Shown: positions 22,918 through 36,200 of the stretch, in pieces | How positions within the stretch are numbered: position 1 is the first letter of the stretch | Layout of the letters: every line of letters starts with the position of its first letter | Origin: Pempheris klunzingeri | Lineage: Eukaryota > Chordata > Actinopteri > Acropomatiformes > Pempheridae | NCBI RefSeq assembly: GCF_042242105.1 | Contig: NC_092014.1 | Span: 5,553,874-5,617,873 of the forward strand | Length of the DNA stretch: 64,000 bases | Direction: 5' to 3' | The notes under the pieces: generated by a model | Database searches by the model: none | The model's input: the letters and a program-made list of their open reading frames with translations, nothing else | Told to the model about the DNA's origin: nothing | Position numbers and translations under genes: made by a program

Positions 22918-25900
22918 TCAGTCATTTTTGTCTGTTATACACATATTAATTGGAGAGTTATCGTCACTCTGTGATGAATCATTGTTCTTCACACTGAACG
23001 GCGACTCCTCCTCAGTCTGACTCTGCTCATGTTTCCGTTTGTGGAGCCTCAGGCTTTGTGAGCGGCTGAAGCCTCTCCCGCAGACGTCGCAGCCGTACGG
23101 CCTCTCTCCCGTGTGAAGCCTGAAATGGTTCTTGAGGCTTGAAGCTCGTGTAAAACTCTTGTCGCACTCGGGACAGTCAAACTTCTCCCCAAAGTGGATT
23201 TTCTCATGTTCCCTCAAGCGGCCGGACTGGTTGAAGCTCCTGTCGCACACGGAGCAGTGGTAGGGCCTCTCTCCAGTGTGTGTGAGCCGGTGTCTGTTCA
23301 TGGCCCCCGAATGGGCGAAGCTCTTCCCGCAGTCTGGACAGGAGAACGGTTTCTCTCCCGTGTGGACCTTCTGGTGACCTTTGAGTTGACCCTTCTGGGT
23401 GAACTGCTTCCCACACAGGTTGCATTGGTAAGGTTTCTCTCCCGAGTGAATTCGCATGTGAATCTGAAGAGCAGACATCTTGTGACAGTCCCTTCCACAG
23501 AGCCCGCAGCAGTAAGAGCTCTTTGTCAGATTGTCGCTCAGCTGCTCCTGCACCGGTGAGGCTGGGGGGCTGTCTTTTTCAGTGTCAGCAACACCATCAG
23601 GATCCTCTTCGGGCACTACGGAGACATAAATGATGAGTTGAAACCTGCCATTTGAGACACTGCTCACTGTGGAATCCAACATGACGTATGATTGAAAGAA
23701 GATAAAATGAGATAAACACATGATCCAATGATCAACCTTCAAGTCATTTGTCTGCTGTGTAACCATTACCTCCAGTCAGTGAGAGAAGCACTAAAGCACT
23801 CTATGCCTTTATAAATGCCAAAGAGTCAAAGGAAATCGTGTAAAACCTAAATCATATGAATATGATATGTGTATATGTGTGAAATCATTCAATTCTAAGG
23901 TGCTTTAAGATGAAAAATGCTAAATTAACACGACAAGCACAGAGCTTTTCAAACCAGTCACCACAAAACACCAAAGAGTCGGTCAGAGTGAACTGAAAAC
24001 AGACACAGTCCACATTCTCTTATTTCAAATATCAATACAATCAATATCAAAACAATAGAGTGACCGTTATCTCTCTAAGCCCTTTGTACACAGAGTTCGC
24101 CCAGTTTCGCCTTGAAGAAGACTCGCAGTTTACGTAGCTTGTTGTTTACACTGAACCAGACAACAGCAGCAAATTGCCGCCCCACAGTGCGATTCTAGTG
24201 ACTCCCCCATTCTGTCAAAGTAACTTTAACAGAGACAGCGTGGCAGAATAACAGCACAGCAACACTCCCACATTGAGAAGGCAGTGTAAAGTGGGCTGAA
24301 TGCAGTAACAAAAAACTTTCACGGAGCACGAAACCAAGACAAAAGCCAGGACTCTAACTTTGCTGTTTAGGCTTCTCAAAAAACTAAGCAACCGTTAGGA
24401 TAGTTGGGTAGTGACAAGTAAGAAGCACTCACACTCAGACCACGTCCACACTACGATAGCTGAATCTGAAAATGCATCTTTTTCTCTTCTTCTCACTTAG
24501 TCTGCATTTTTTCTAGAACAGTAACCAAAGCAGGTAAATCTGAAAAGGATGGCATCAGATTTAATCTTGGCAGGAACCAGAAAGCTTTCTGAGAATGACA
24601 AAAGCAAGATAACTTTCTGAGAACATGGGAAACTGTTATGGACCTGTGACCGCTCACCCAGCAAAGTCAGACGTGCTTTGACTCTATGCAGAAACTAGAT
24701 ATACTCTACATATACTCTATGTACTGTGACTATAGTTGAATTTTAATTTTTCTTCTTTTTAATGTTTTTTATTTATTGTGCTTTATGTTTCACTGTAGTC
24801 TCTATTACTATATTTTTGTGATGGAAAAGAGATGTAGCCATTTTCCTGTTGAGGAGTTTCAGCACGCAGAGAAACTACCTGACAACACTCCTGTGGAAAC
24901 ACTGCATTTTTACACACAAAGACAAATGTTTTCAGAATAACCCAGCATAGTGTGGAAGTAGACACAGCACACCAGGAAACAAACAGAGGGCTGAAACAAG
25001 TGAAATGAAAGAGTGAATAAAAAGAATGCTGAAATGTGTTTTAAATACACAGCGTCGGAAAATAGAGAGGTGAGCTGGAATCAGTGAGAAAAAAAGACTA
25101 ATAGTGGTGAATATGATATTTAATGTGTTTTAACATGTAACATTTTGCACTCCTGTACACTAATTCCCTTACTGTTAGTATGTTCCTCCTCTTCCTCCTT
25201 TACTGTAATCCTAATTTCTGTGTTGCTTTCCTCTCGCTGCTCTTCAGTTTCCTCCTGCATGGTGCAATCCTCACTACCAGACACCTGGTCAGGAGGTTCT
25301 TCTACTGGGGAAAACACAGTGAAACAACACATGAACATTAAAATCAGCATCAAAGGCATTCACGCTCTTATTATACAAGACGGAAATCTGGAAGCTTGTG
25401 TTAATGTACCACACAAAGGCTCCTCTTCTTCCTCTTCTTTCACTATTACATTCATATGTGGACTGGAGGCGACGTCCTCCGGTCGGTCTTCTGGTTCTCT
25501 CTGGTTATTTTCACACTGAGCAGGTTTGTCACAGTTAAGACCCTCGGAGGAAGGAGGCTCAACTGCACTGGACGATCTCTGACTTTCAGACTCCTACAAA
25601 AGTAGTTTAATTAGAAGAAATCCAGGCAACAATGTAGTTAAGTAAACTAAATGTATAAATGCATTAGAAATAAAAGAACGTCTCAATCAAATTACAGTAG
25701 TGTTGCCACTACCTCAGAGTGGATGTCTTGCTGGGATGGTTCACCAACTGCAGCTTGAACTGTGTCTGAGACGACACCTGTAACTGATCCGTTCCTGTTC
25801 TGTGTGCACGATCTTTTGTGGTTTCTCAGAGTTCCTGCAAGCGAGAAGTGCCTCCCACAGTCCGTGCAGGTGTATGGCTTTTCTCCAGTGTGAATCCTGG

Positions 25901-27784
25901 TGTGCCTCCGAAGCTCTCCGGGAGCTACAAAAGACTTGTCGCACTGTGTGCAGCTGTACGGTTTTTCTCCCGTGTGAGTCCGCATGTGTGTCGTCAGAGT
26001 CCACTGCTGCGCAAATGTCTTGCCGCAGTCGGAGCAGTGGTAAGGCGTGATGCCAGTATGGAGACGCTCGTGTCTCACGAGTGTACCCGACAAGGCGAAC
26101 CTTTTGTCACAAAAAGAGCACTGGTAGGGCCTCTCACCAGTGTGAGTCCTCTGGTGATCTCTCAGCTCAGCTGCCGAGTTACAGCTCTTCTCACAGTCCG
26201 AGCACGGAAACTTCTTCCTCGTAAAGCCCGCAACAACCTCAGAGTGCATCGCCTCTAAGTGAGTTTTCAGGTGCCAGTGTCGGGAGAAGCTCTTCAGGCA
26301 GATGGAGCAGTGGTACGGCCTCTCGCCAGTGTGTGTCCTCCGGTGCAGCCTGAGCTCCCCCTGACTAGCGAATCTTTTCTCACAGAAAGTGCATGGGAAT
26401 GGCTTTTCCCCCGTGTGGACCCTTTCATGGATCATGAGCAGCCCCTTTTCTGGAAATCTCTTCTCACACATGGAGCAGGGGAAAGGCCTCTCTCCTGAGT
26501 GAGTGCGTAGGTGGCGCTGAAGTTTAGAGGCATAAGGGAAGTCTTTCCCACACACCGAGCAGCTGTGAAGAGACGGGGGTTTTTCATTCTCGCTCTGATC
26601 GAATGTCTTGGGGGGAGCTTCTGCTGGTACAATGCCAGGGATAGCGCTCTCTCCTGTGTGAACAGAAAGACGAGTAAGTGTTTTATTTATACAAACAAAA
26701 AGGCTGAGGAAACATTTGTAGAGCCAATGTGCTGTGGGTCAGTATGAAGATGCTTTTCTTCATGAAAACATTCATCCTGAAGTTCAGAGCACTCAGACTG
26801 AGACTTATCAGTCAATACTGTGATTATGGTACCAGAATTGGTGCTGGAGAGAAAATGTGTAATCATTACATTTCTAATCTGTGTGCAAGCTGTCAGACAC
26901 GATGCGTTCAGGTACCTTCATGCATTCACATCCTAATCTAAGACAGACCTGTCAGCCTTTGCTGGAAATACAAAAAGGTGGCACTGGATGTTTATACTGA
27001 CCTTGTATAACTTTATATAATAAACACTGCACGGCAGAAGTAGCGCAGAGTAAATGTCTTGCACGTCTTTACACTTAAAACACACTGATTTACCATTTAG
27101 ATCATTTATCCCCTGAGAAAATCTGACCACACCTGTCAAACTTTTGGAAAGTAGTCTGTAACTAGAGGTAATAAGTATTCTTTCATCCATGACATTAAAT
27201 CTCCACAGTAGATATTCATCTGCAAAAAGTCAAATTAGCATGCTATATTTGTTTGTCAGTCACCTGATGTTGGCCAGGTTTAGATGCTCTAAACACAAAC
27301 GTTTTTAACCATCTTAGGTCTAACATCACCATGTTGGTTTGCATGTGTTGTTGCCACGGTTACAGGCTGCTGTATTAAGGTCTTTGAAGACAGGTTGATG
27401 TTAAAGGGGTTGAAAAGAAAAACACCTGATGTACTAATGCAATAAAATAGATCCACAACAAACATTATTCTATGGAAGGTTTTAAGCCTGGACTTTGTTA
27501 TGTCACAGCATTACACTGGCACCACCACAAACTACAAAAACTCAGTGTCAACAACTCAAAGTTTCACGTTGGTATTTATTACATGACTGTTGGATTGCAT
27601 TACAGCGTACACGGGGCTCTATATATCACTCAGTGTATATTTTGCTGTTGCAGTTTATTTGCTCACTGAGATCTGAGAAATCCACTTCTTCTCCATCAGA
27701 GTTGATCAGGCCTCCGATTTCTTGCGGATCTTCCTCAGCGAGGATCACGGCGGGTCCAAAGTCCTCTGGGTTTTCAGAGCCCAT
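22918..27784 (-). CDS. C2H2 zinc-finger gene E with two finger arrays (690 aa)
   Basis: Five coding exons (minus strand): 27667-27784, 25713-26653, 25410-25593, 25173-25304 and 22918-23615. Their phases are compatible and give 690 codons plus stop. The first exon encodes [13 protein letters not shown] and the motif [13 protein letters not shown], shared with gene D. The second carries nine fingers; the ninth ends HKRSC, a C2HC variant. Two acidic spacer exons follow, each with a VKEEEEE run. The last exon carries six fingers, from CGLCGRDC to the HKRKH that ends finger 6. Linkers are mostly TGEKP/TGERP. The protein is inferred to be a sequence-specific DNA-binding nuclear protein; no KRAB, BTB or SCAN domain is visible. 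If the donor at 25712 is not used, translation stops after VVATLL at 25692. That leaves two readings: one gene with an intron-retention isoform, or two genes. The uniform phases favour one gene. Confidence 0.8.
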
Positions 27785-30577
27785 CGCTCAAATATACAAC
27801 CTTGTGGAGGTAAACAATCAAAAGGTCAGACAAGAGACATTCAAATAACAATTTATAGCAAATGACTGAATAAACTGTGTGTACAGTATTTTGCCAAACA
27901 TGGTGAAAAGCTTCATAGCTGCGGCAGAATAGCTTCTGAATCTAATATTGGAACCCTGAAATAATGAGAATTATTTCAAAGAGTACACACAGGCTTGCAT
28001 TTCTGAGGAATGGAAGAAAGTATAATGCTCTCGATTTAGTTTTGCAGCTCCTTAAGGAAATTTGAGAACAGCTAATTACTAAATGACTTCAAAATAAAGC
28101 TGCCAATCACACTGTATGTAAACTAAATGTAAACCTGGGGTGATGTGTCACTATACACAGGTATACAACTGTGTATTTTAATAAACATTATTTCAAGTAT
28201 TACGAGCATAAACCAAGCCTGCTTTGATTGACAAACCTGACTGCCAAAATGATAGAACTTTCCTTTATTTGATAATATAGATATGATAGTCAGGGATGGC
28301 GACATGGATGAATAGCAATATTGTTCCTACTGTTTTAAGAATTCACAATGAGCCACGCAAAATATTGGATTACTATCATTTAGCCCAGGTATGCTTTGTC
28401 TCACCTGTGTTATCACATTGAGTGACTGCCTTTGTTTATTGCATTCAGCATCAGATAGTCAGTTTCCTGCAGCAGGTCACAGAGGAGGAAGCATTGTTCC
28501 CCTCTACAGGGTAGTACGGTTACACAACAGTGCTTCCTCTCTGGAAGACATCCATTGTCCTGCTCAAGGACACTTCAGCAGGGCGAATGCTTTGTTGTGC
28601 TGGGGGGCTTGGACCTGGCTGGGCCTGATGGACAGTCTCACCTTAAAGATGAGGTGTCCAATTTGTGTTTAACGAATAATCTATTCAGGTGCAACAGCAT
28701 TGCATGTGGAACTGATTTGATGTAAAGTGTGATAAAAATGTAAGTGGTGTTAACATCTAGGGACGCTCTCTCATCGTGCATCTGCACAGAGCAGCCCTGT
28801 TAGCTCAGTAGCGTTAGCTTGGTGGGACTCACTTGAGCTCCATCCATTGAAGTCTCTCAATAAATGAAATTTAAGTTAAGCAGCAGCCTCACTGACTAAC
28901 CTGTTGGCATGTGCGGTGTCATAAAATGAATTACATCAGGAGCAAAAGCACCGTGCGGTGCGGACACCAGTGTTTGACCTCTGGATAAGATGTCTCAGTC
29001 GTGATGCGGTGATCACCGCTTTGGTCAACGACCACCTCTGAGAAAACTATTAGCCAGCTAGCCACTGACATGGCGTTCACTAGCCTGTGTGATATTAGCA
29101 ATTAGCTAACGATTAGCCCCCCAAAGCTATAACCAGTAAACAGCGATAACAAATGACACCCCACTATCGAGTCCAGCGTGAAAATTATACCTTAACTCTG
29201 CTGCAAATGTCACCTCCGCTCACACCCGCTAACTTAGCTAGCTAACGTTTAAAAACAGACAATAGACATTTTGACCAACCTCAGCATAGATTTTTCCCTC
29301 AGGTAAAAAGTAGTCGCTCGACAGAAGTTTATTGAAACGACTTGGCAATATCTCTACTTCTCTCTCATTTTCATGCTCAATATGTTCAAACAATGTGTCA
29401 AATTAATTTCGGCTCACTGATGAGTTAAGTTGAATAAGCGTGTGGATCTGATGATAACCTTTTCTAGCTTTAGCTGCTAGCCATTTACAGCAGTGTCGGA
29501 ACTTCCGGTTGGCTTTTGAAATCAAAATAAAAGCCCCGCTAATATGACTGTATTCTTGTTTCCTGCAGAGTTTTGTAAACACAACACACGACATCAAATA
29601 ATTCTCACATAAATGAAAACTACCCTTAACATATATTTAAAAAATATCAATAATACAAGAATAAGTAGCGTGCATTATTATTACTAATATTATCATTGTT
29701 ATTAGTAGTAGTAGTAGTAGTGTGCCTACTAGAACATATTCTGTTGTGGTTGAAGTAAAAGCAACTGACAACTGCATACCCTTTTCTACATGAACTTTAT
29801 TTTTTTAATGATCCTACAAGTAGATGTGTCCCTCTGGGGGGTTTCTGGGCATGTTGGACTGGAGAGACATATGGCGGTAGAAAACACTGGGGGACGCTTT
29901 AGGATTCCCCTGTGGGACATTTGGGCCACTCTGTTTAGCAGGGCTGTATTTACGATAAATAGGATAAAATACATGTTGATTCTTTCATACAATCTATGCT
30001 TGGAACAAGATATGGATAGTTTTAACATTGTTAAATACAAAATCTTAGCACGCTGTATATACACAATATATACTGTATACATTCATATCCTGTCATATCC
30101 ACCTATCTCAAGTATATAAAATGACCTGTACATAATAATCCCATATTTGTTCCAGAATCTTTGCATAAGAGCTAAAACCAAATTCCTTGTATGTGTTCAT
30201 ATACTTGGCAAATAAAGCTGACTCTGCTGAGACCAAATCATTGGTTCCCAAACTGAGGGGCAGGAGACAGCGGACACTTTTCAGTCGTCAAATACAGATG
30301 TAACTAATAGCATTATCCTCTTCTGGGGCAGAGTAATACTTAATGTAATTGCACCCATACCTCTGCTTTTACTGCTGACAACGCAAAGTGCATTGATGTC
30401 AACAAGGTTTTCACAATATCATAATTTATTTTCTTCAGAAAATGTCACAATGGAGCTGACTGTACACCATTACATCACCACTGATTACTATCACGCTGCT
30501 TTCCCTTCACTCATTTCAAAGCAAACTTTTCTCCCTTTTTATCTTCTCAGGCGACTGTGTAAAACTTCCAGGTAACA
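27785..30577. other. Gene E 5' flank and gene A 3' flank
   Basis: No coding exon was seen. The gene E promoter probably lies near 29200-29530, since a plausible minus-strand donor (GTTAAG then GTATAA) ends at about 29190 and a CpG-richer stretch precedes it. Around 28440-28680 the phrase TGCTCAAGGACACTTCAGCA suggests a common fish repeat. A short TAG-trinucleotide run is at 29704-29721. From about 30233 the sequence is the start of the block duplicated at 35951. Confidence 0.4.
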
Positions 30578-32682
30578 TTATTGATCATTTACCACTAACA
30601 CCCGCTGTTTCGGTCTCCCCAGCGGTTTCGTTTGAGGTTTTGGCTTCTTGTCGTGAATCTTCATATGTTTTCGATAACCTTGGGAGTAAGGGAAGCTCTT
30701 GCCACATTTCTCACACGTATACGGTTTCTCTCCGGTGTGAACTCGCAGATGAACTCTCAGAACTCCTGCTCTGGAGTAACTTTTACCACAGATTGAGCAG
30801 AGGTGAGGGCGCTCTCCGGTGTGAGTCTTCATGTGCAACTTGAGGTGGGAGGATTGTGAAAACGCCCTCCCGCACTGATCGCAGTGGAAATTCTTTTCGG
30901 TGCTGTGTGTCAACTCGTGTTTTTTGAGAAAATGTGCAGTGATAAAACTCTTTCCACACTCTGAACAGGGAAAACGTGAATCTCCTGAGTGAACGCGCTT
31001 ATGTAATTTCATATAATATTCATGTTTGAAGGTCTTGCCACAGTCAGGACATGCGTACGGCTTTTTGTGACTATGGCGGTGTTCCTCCAGCTGTTGTTTC
31101 TGAGGGAAGTCCATGCCACACTCTTCACACACATGAAATGTTACAGCAGACTCTTTAGGGGGACGCTCCTCTTGCACTAATGTCCAATTTTGTAACTCTC
31201 CTGTGAGAAAAACAAAAGACATTTATAGTCATTTTCAGACAGTTCTGCATTGTTAAAACAATGACATTTTGCTGAAAAATCTATTCATATTTAAGGAGGA
31301 AATCTTCTGATGTAGGTAGCTCAGACTCGGAGGAAAAGCCCGCTGGAGACCATGATATTTTACACAATAATATTTATTTATATTCAGCCAAGGAGAATAG
31401 AGAGAGCTGCAAAAAATATGAGCACTGCCTGTTTCCATCTCACTCAGATCAGGTTATATGAACATCCAGGTTACCGTTAGCATGTTTCTCCAACATGAGA
31501 CAGTCTATCCTGCAATATCTGGAGCAAAGCACAGCTATCACCTGCGGCCTTAGTAACCCTGACAGTAGAGAGTCACTCCCTATCTGGAGGGCGTCAGCCA
31601 GACCGCTAGACTAGGCCCCAAAGACAGAAACAGGCCTTTCCAACTTCAGATCACAGTCTGGTCTGAGGGTGACCCCCCTGATCCAGGGAAACTCACGTGA
31701 CCAGATTCCAAAAATTCCTTCACAATATCAATGGGATCACTGCAATCAGTGGATTTCACTTGCATGGGCGAAGTAAGCCTTCACTGCTGTGAAGAGTTTG
31801 GACTGAGACATGGTTGTCTGAACATCATGAGAAAGGAGCTGACAGTAGAAATGCCAATCCACATGGATGAATTTCATTGTGCCACATTTTGAGCGGGCCT
31901 TTAGAGCATAGCCTACACAAGTTCCACCATATCAATCAACCATCATTTCTACAAGATCACATCTGCTTAACATAACTAATCAGAGAAAAAGAAAAAAGAG
32001 ACAAAAACAATCAAGCTACATGTTATTGAGGTCATACAGCCAGTTGAGAAGTGACAAAAACATGACCATCGAATTAAAGACAAAGCTTCTTGTTGCCTCT
32101 GACCTTTGTGAACTTTCATGTGTGTTTTCAGGTTTCCACCCTGGGTGAATCCTCTGCCACATATGAAGCACTTGAAGGGTCTTTTCCCCGAGTGAATCAC
32201 AAGGTGTCGTCTCAAGCCGGCGTTGTGAGGGAACGCTCTTCCGCAGGTCGGACAGTCGTGGCTCTTCTTGTACCTGCGAGGCCCCTCAGACAGCTTTTCC
32301 TCATGCTGTTCAGGTGAGCTGCTGCTTTCAGGTTCAGGTTCTCTTAAAGTTTCTTCTACAAAGAAAAAAAAAAAAAAGCACAAGGTGTGTTAGACATTTT
32401 TCTGAAATGTTGCAGGTATCTTTCCTGATGGCATGTAGATCCATAAGAAACTAATTAGAGATGTTGGTATAAAGCTCAGAGAGCCTTTTCTACATCAGAA
32501 AACTGAAAATGGTACAATGTGAACAACATAAAGGACCAAATCTGCAATAGTTGTATGTGTTCATAAAAAACATGAAAACAGTCGGACTCACCTGTAGGTG
32601 CTGCTCTGTGATCCTGGTCCTGTGCTTCAGGTCTGCGGTCGTCATGGTGATTTACCTCTGCACTCTTCTCGCTCTGGTGCAT
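30578..32682 (-). CDS. C2H2 zinc-finger gene A (321 aa, eight fingers)
   Basis: Three coding exons (minus strand): 32592-32682, 32104-32355 and 30578-31200, in frame throughout. Exon 1 starts [15 protein letters not shown] and is a Gln/Asp/His-rich segment without a known domain. Exon 2 has an acidic Ser-rich spacer and two fingers (CPTCGRAF and CFICGRGF). Exon 3 has six more, beginning CEECGMDF and ending CEKCGKSF. The tail is Lys/Pro-rich with LGRPKQ, which resembles an AT-hook core. Every finger has intact C2H2 ligands. The protein is inferred to be a nuclear DNA-binding protein; its target is unknown. Gene B is a tandem duplicate with the same exon phases and the same 91- and 623-nt outer coding exons. 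Upstream noncoding exons are likely, with a candidate acceptor GATCACAG near 32800. Confidence 0.85.
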
Positions 32683-33287
32683 CTTCTTTGCTGTGGTGTT
32701 ATATGGGAGGGTTGAGGTGAGCCTGAGCTCAGAGGGTGGAGATACAGAGGAAGTCCCAGAGAGCCAGAGCAGCTCTCTTTACAGCGCTCCTGATCCTGTG
32801 ATCATGACAGGGTATGAACCATCATCATGAGTGTACTGACAGGGTTTAACCGTAGCTAAACACTATAATTTCACGACTCAGGTGAAGCTATGGAATCAGA
32901 AAAGACAACAGCTCTTCCAAAAAGTATCAACATGACCCTGTTAGGTTGTCAAATAATAATAACATTATCGAAAATAACTGATCTGGCAAGAACGACAAAA
33001 CGTGAGCAGCTACATTATACCGACGTTAGTAAACCAGCATTAGAAAGACGTGACTCAGGTTGTCTATGCTGGACTTTATGTTAACGTTACTACCTCCACC
33101 ACCAATACGGAGCTCCACGTCCACATCCAGAGCCCCGACACCCCTCCGGAGACAAACCGCGATCAATAGTAATCACATTCCTCCAATACGAAACGAAAGA
33201 GAGACTCTCTGCGTGGCTCGGAGTAAAAACGAGTGTTTTAGTGTTGATGTTCGTTGACCAGCAGCGGTCCTGTGGTGCAGACGGACT

Positions 33288-33552
33288 GAGACGAAACGGG
33301 CGTTAAACCAGGACCAGATCCGCTTCCGGGCTCCGTCCCCCGCCGAGCTCTGGATATTTAAGGAATAAGGGAGAAACTAGGCGTTTCTAGAAGATGGTCC
33401 CCACCGTTATAAGGGCTTAGAAATGGTCGGCGAGCTGAACAGGTCCTTGGAGTTTACGTCCAGCTGAAGCTGTTTTTTTAAAAATGGCGGTCACAAAGTT
33501 GTAGTTGGTCTTGGTTGGTCACGTTGGTCCCGCCCCCAGCATCTGACGTAGG
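33288..33552 (-). promoter_or_regulatory. Putative gene A promoter, copy 1 of a duplicated block
   Basis: This CpG-rich block contains CCGCTTCCGGGCTCCGTCCC (an ETS-type CTTCCGG site) and AAAAATGGCGGTCACAAAG (a YY1-like ATGGCGG site). Near-identical sequence stands upstream of gene B at 39776-40037, and a diverged third copy is at 40433-40720. Its place upstream of gene A and its motif content suggest a TATA-less promoter; this is inference. Confidence 0.5.
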
Positions 33553-33867
33553 CACTCTAAATGGGTGTTAGACCCGATCCTTGTTTTGACAGCCCAAGAA
33601 GTCAGTCGGCCTCAGAAGCAGTTTATTCAAGGTCACAGGTAAAGTACGAGCGAACTAATTTAGACGCCAGCTTTTACAGTATTTTTGGGCAGAGTACCGC
33701 CCCGTATGGTGGTCACGTGATCGCATAACTGGCTGTTGGGGTTCGTGCGTCACAGGTAGCGCGCCCTTAAAGTGAAACTATGATATTCTATCAGTTGTGA
33801 GTGTTGTCTGAGTATCTAACAGGAATGTGTTTTTGACACAAGACAAGCACTTTTGGTTCCGTCTCAT

Positions 33868-34081
33868 CAGGTCAGAGTGACTGGTGCATCTTGTCTTTGT
33901 CTGGCCACTCTCACAACAAAGGAGGGTCACTGTTCTGTGCAGGTCAGAGTCAGAGTGACCTGCACATCCTGTCTTTATCTTGCCACTCTGTCACAATGAG
34001 GGAGAGTCTCTGTGCTGTGCAGGTCAGAGTGACCTGCACATCCACTCTCACAAGTAAGGGAGATTTTACTCTTCTGTGCAG
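33868..34081 (+). repeat. Minisatellite, three diverged units of about 62-80 bp
   Basis: Three head-to-tail units start CAGGTCAGAGT, at 33868, 33940 and 34020. Each continues through TGCATC/TGCACATC, CCACTCT and a GGGAG or GGAGG stretch to a TCTGTGCAG or TGTGCTGTGCAG end. Confidence 0.85.
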
Positions 34082-34272
34082 TCTAAGACCTTTTATGGTA
34101 ATACTAAAGTTCTAATCTAACATGGGAGCACACAATTTATAAAATGGACAACATGGTGTGTTGAAGACTTGAAGCTAGTGACCAAGATCATAAAATCATT
34201 AGATAAATGTACAGCGATATGATAAAACAGCAACCGTTAGAAGGAACGCAGGTTTAAGGCCCTTAAGCATTG

Positions 34273-34370
34273 GCTTCACTTGTCAGACCCAGAAGCTACA
34301 TCCACTTCTTTTATTCAGCCTATGGTGGAAAACCATTGGACCTCATTTTGGAAAAAATATGTACAGTTGT
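34273..34370 (+). repeat. Fragment of a common teleost repeat
   Basis: CAGACCCAGAAGCTACATCC, ACTTCTTTTATTCAGCCTAT and CCTCATTTTGGAAAAAATAT match part of a frequent fish interspersed repeat that I recognise from memory. Confidence 0.5.
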
Positions 34371-34389
34371 TAACAGCTGGAGACCCCTG

Positions 34390-34840
34390 AAAATCAGCCG
34401 TGCCAGACTCTGTCTCTGTGCATCTGAAGCACTGTGCTGTCTCACAAACACCTCACTGGAAGCTTGCCACAGACCTCAACCATTATCCCCATCCCCAAAA
34501 AACTAAGGACCACAGGACTGACTACAGAGACGTCACCCTGACCTTTGTGGCGATGAAATCATTTGAGCATCTTGTCCATGGCCTTGTGCGTCACTGTCCA
34601 CACCTGGACTCGGCAGGAACTTACGCAAGGACCCTATTTATGGACTTCAGCTCTGCCGTCAATACGATCATCCCGGCCCCTCTGCAGGACAAGCTCTCCG
34701 AGCTGAGTGTGCCAGATTCCACCTGCAGGTGTATCACAGACTTCCTGTCTGACAGGAGGCAGCACGTGATGCTGCGGAAGCACATCTCTGACTGCCGGAC
34801 TCTTGGCTCTGTTTCACCAATTACAGGTCTTTCAGGTAAA
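34390..34840 (+). mobile_element. Degraded L2-like LINE reverse-transcriptase fragment
   Basis: The conceptual translation shows non-LTR reverse-transcriptase blocks in order: DYRDVTLTFVAMKSFEHLV, then TLFMDFSSAVNTIIP, then LQDKLSELSVPDSTCRCITD and FLSDRRQHV. The block that normally lies between the first two is missing, and homology ends abruptly at about 34830. It is an inactive fragment. L2/Maui-like is my assignment from the motif wording; another fish non-LTR clade is possible. Confidence 0.8.
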
Positions 34841-35950
34841 GAGCGTTGCCACTGGCTGTTCTGCAAACACAAATACACGTGCACATCCTTTCAGATGCTG
34901 GTGAAATCCATAATCAATACCGGAAAGTTGTACAGAAAAAGTTTCTATTCCAACATTGGCAATTGCAAAGCCACCCAAACAAAGGACAGACTTATCAAAC
35001 AGGGAGTCCAAAAGAGACCATAACTATTAAAGGCAGATTCTGCAACATTGGAGCAACGAGCAAGAGTAGCTGGATTTTTAAGGCACCCAAAGGAAAATGT
35101 CCCACCTCCTCCCTTCAGGCCTTCCACAAAAGTCACTTCCCCATGAAACAGCACAAGAGAGTCAGTGCAGTAACTCAGAGGGTACGGTGGCCCTGAGGGC
35201 TCAACGCACTGCAACAACTGAAAACAACAATGGTGTCTCTTAGTTTTCCAGTCTAATAAAGAAACAACTCTGTTAAATGCCACAATTAAACAAACAAGCA
35301 AAACAGCCATCACAAGCATAATGTTTACCCAGTTCATAACAACTGCTGTGTTTTTTTTATTCCCATTTGAATTATTTATTATTTAAAAGACAACTGTGCA
35401 ACTGGAGGTGTCCTGTCAACAGTTTTTAGGAGGTCTCTGTTACGGTGGTTGCCTTTGGAGAAAATGTTTTTCAAGCAGCAGCTGAACTTTTGTTGCAAAA
35501 CTGTTAGTGGCCATTAGGAATAATTTGAAGCAAGGCTGAGCAGCAGCCGGCTTTATTCCCCCATTGTTGTTCTTATAATACATATGGAAAGCAGGTCATG
35601 AGTGGTTATGTTGAATATTGGTAATAGTTTAGGCTTCTGCTAATCATAGCCAAAGGCTTTTCAGTTCACAAATACTGATAAGAGCAACTGATTTAAATAA
35701 GAAAGTATATAATAATCAAAAGACATTTTTTAAAAAAGGATAGGTCTTGTAAAAGTATGAGAGAAGGAATTATTTCTAGGGGGTTAAGCAGTTTTACGTG
35801 GACATACCTACAGGTGTATCATGCCCTCAACTGGCTCAAGCAAATGGCTCAGGAATAAACCTCATCTGGGCGACTGCTAACTGAGACACTGTACCAGATA
35901 AGATACTGAGCAGTTATGAATGAACAAATGGATGATGTATGTTTAAAGAC

Positions 35951-36169
35951 TAAATCATTGGTTCCCAAACTGAGAGGCAAGAGACAGCAGACACTTTTCA
36001 TTTGTCAAATACAGGTGTAACATTATCCTCTGCTGCACTGCATTACAGTCATTCCTGGGGCTTAAACACGATTAATGTAATTACATCCATACCTGTGCTT
36101 TTCCTGTCGACAATGCAAAGTAGACCAATGATAACAAAGCTATCAACATGTTATTGTTTTTGGTAAAGT

Positions 36170-36200
<31 letters not shown>

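Larger units (their letters stand above)
33553..35950. other. Intergenic between genes A and B: repeats and a LINE relic
   Basis: No host gene was recognised. It holds a three-unit minisatellite, a fragment of a common fish repeat near 34273-34370, and a degraded LINE reverse-transcriptase fragment. Around 35020-35240 there is a further stretch of repeat-like character that I could not classify. Confidence 0.5.

Noticed and set aside
23194-26258. Long plus-strand frames opposite the gene E fingers
   Set aside because: Shadows of the conserved finger codons on the other strand.
34945-35337. 130-codon minus-strand frame with a hydrophobic start
   Set aside because: No recognisable family, sits in repeat-like sequence and has no splice or promoter support.
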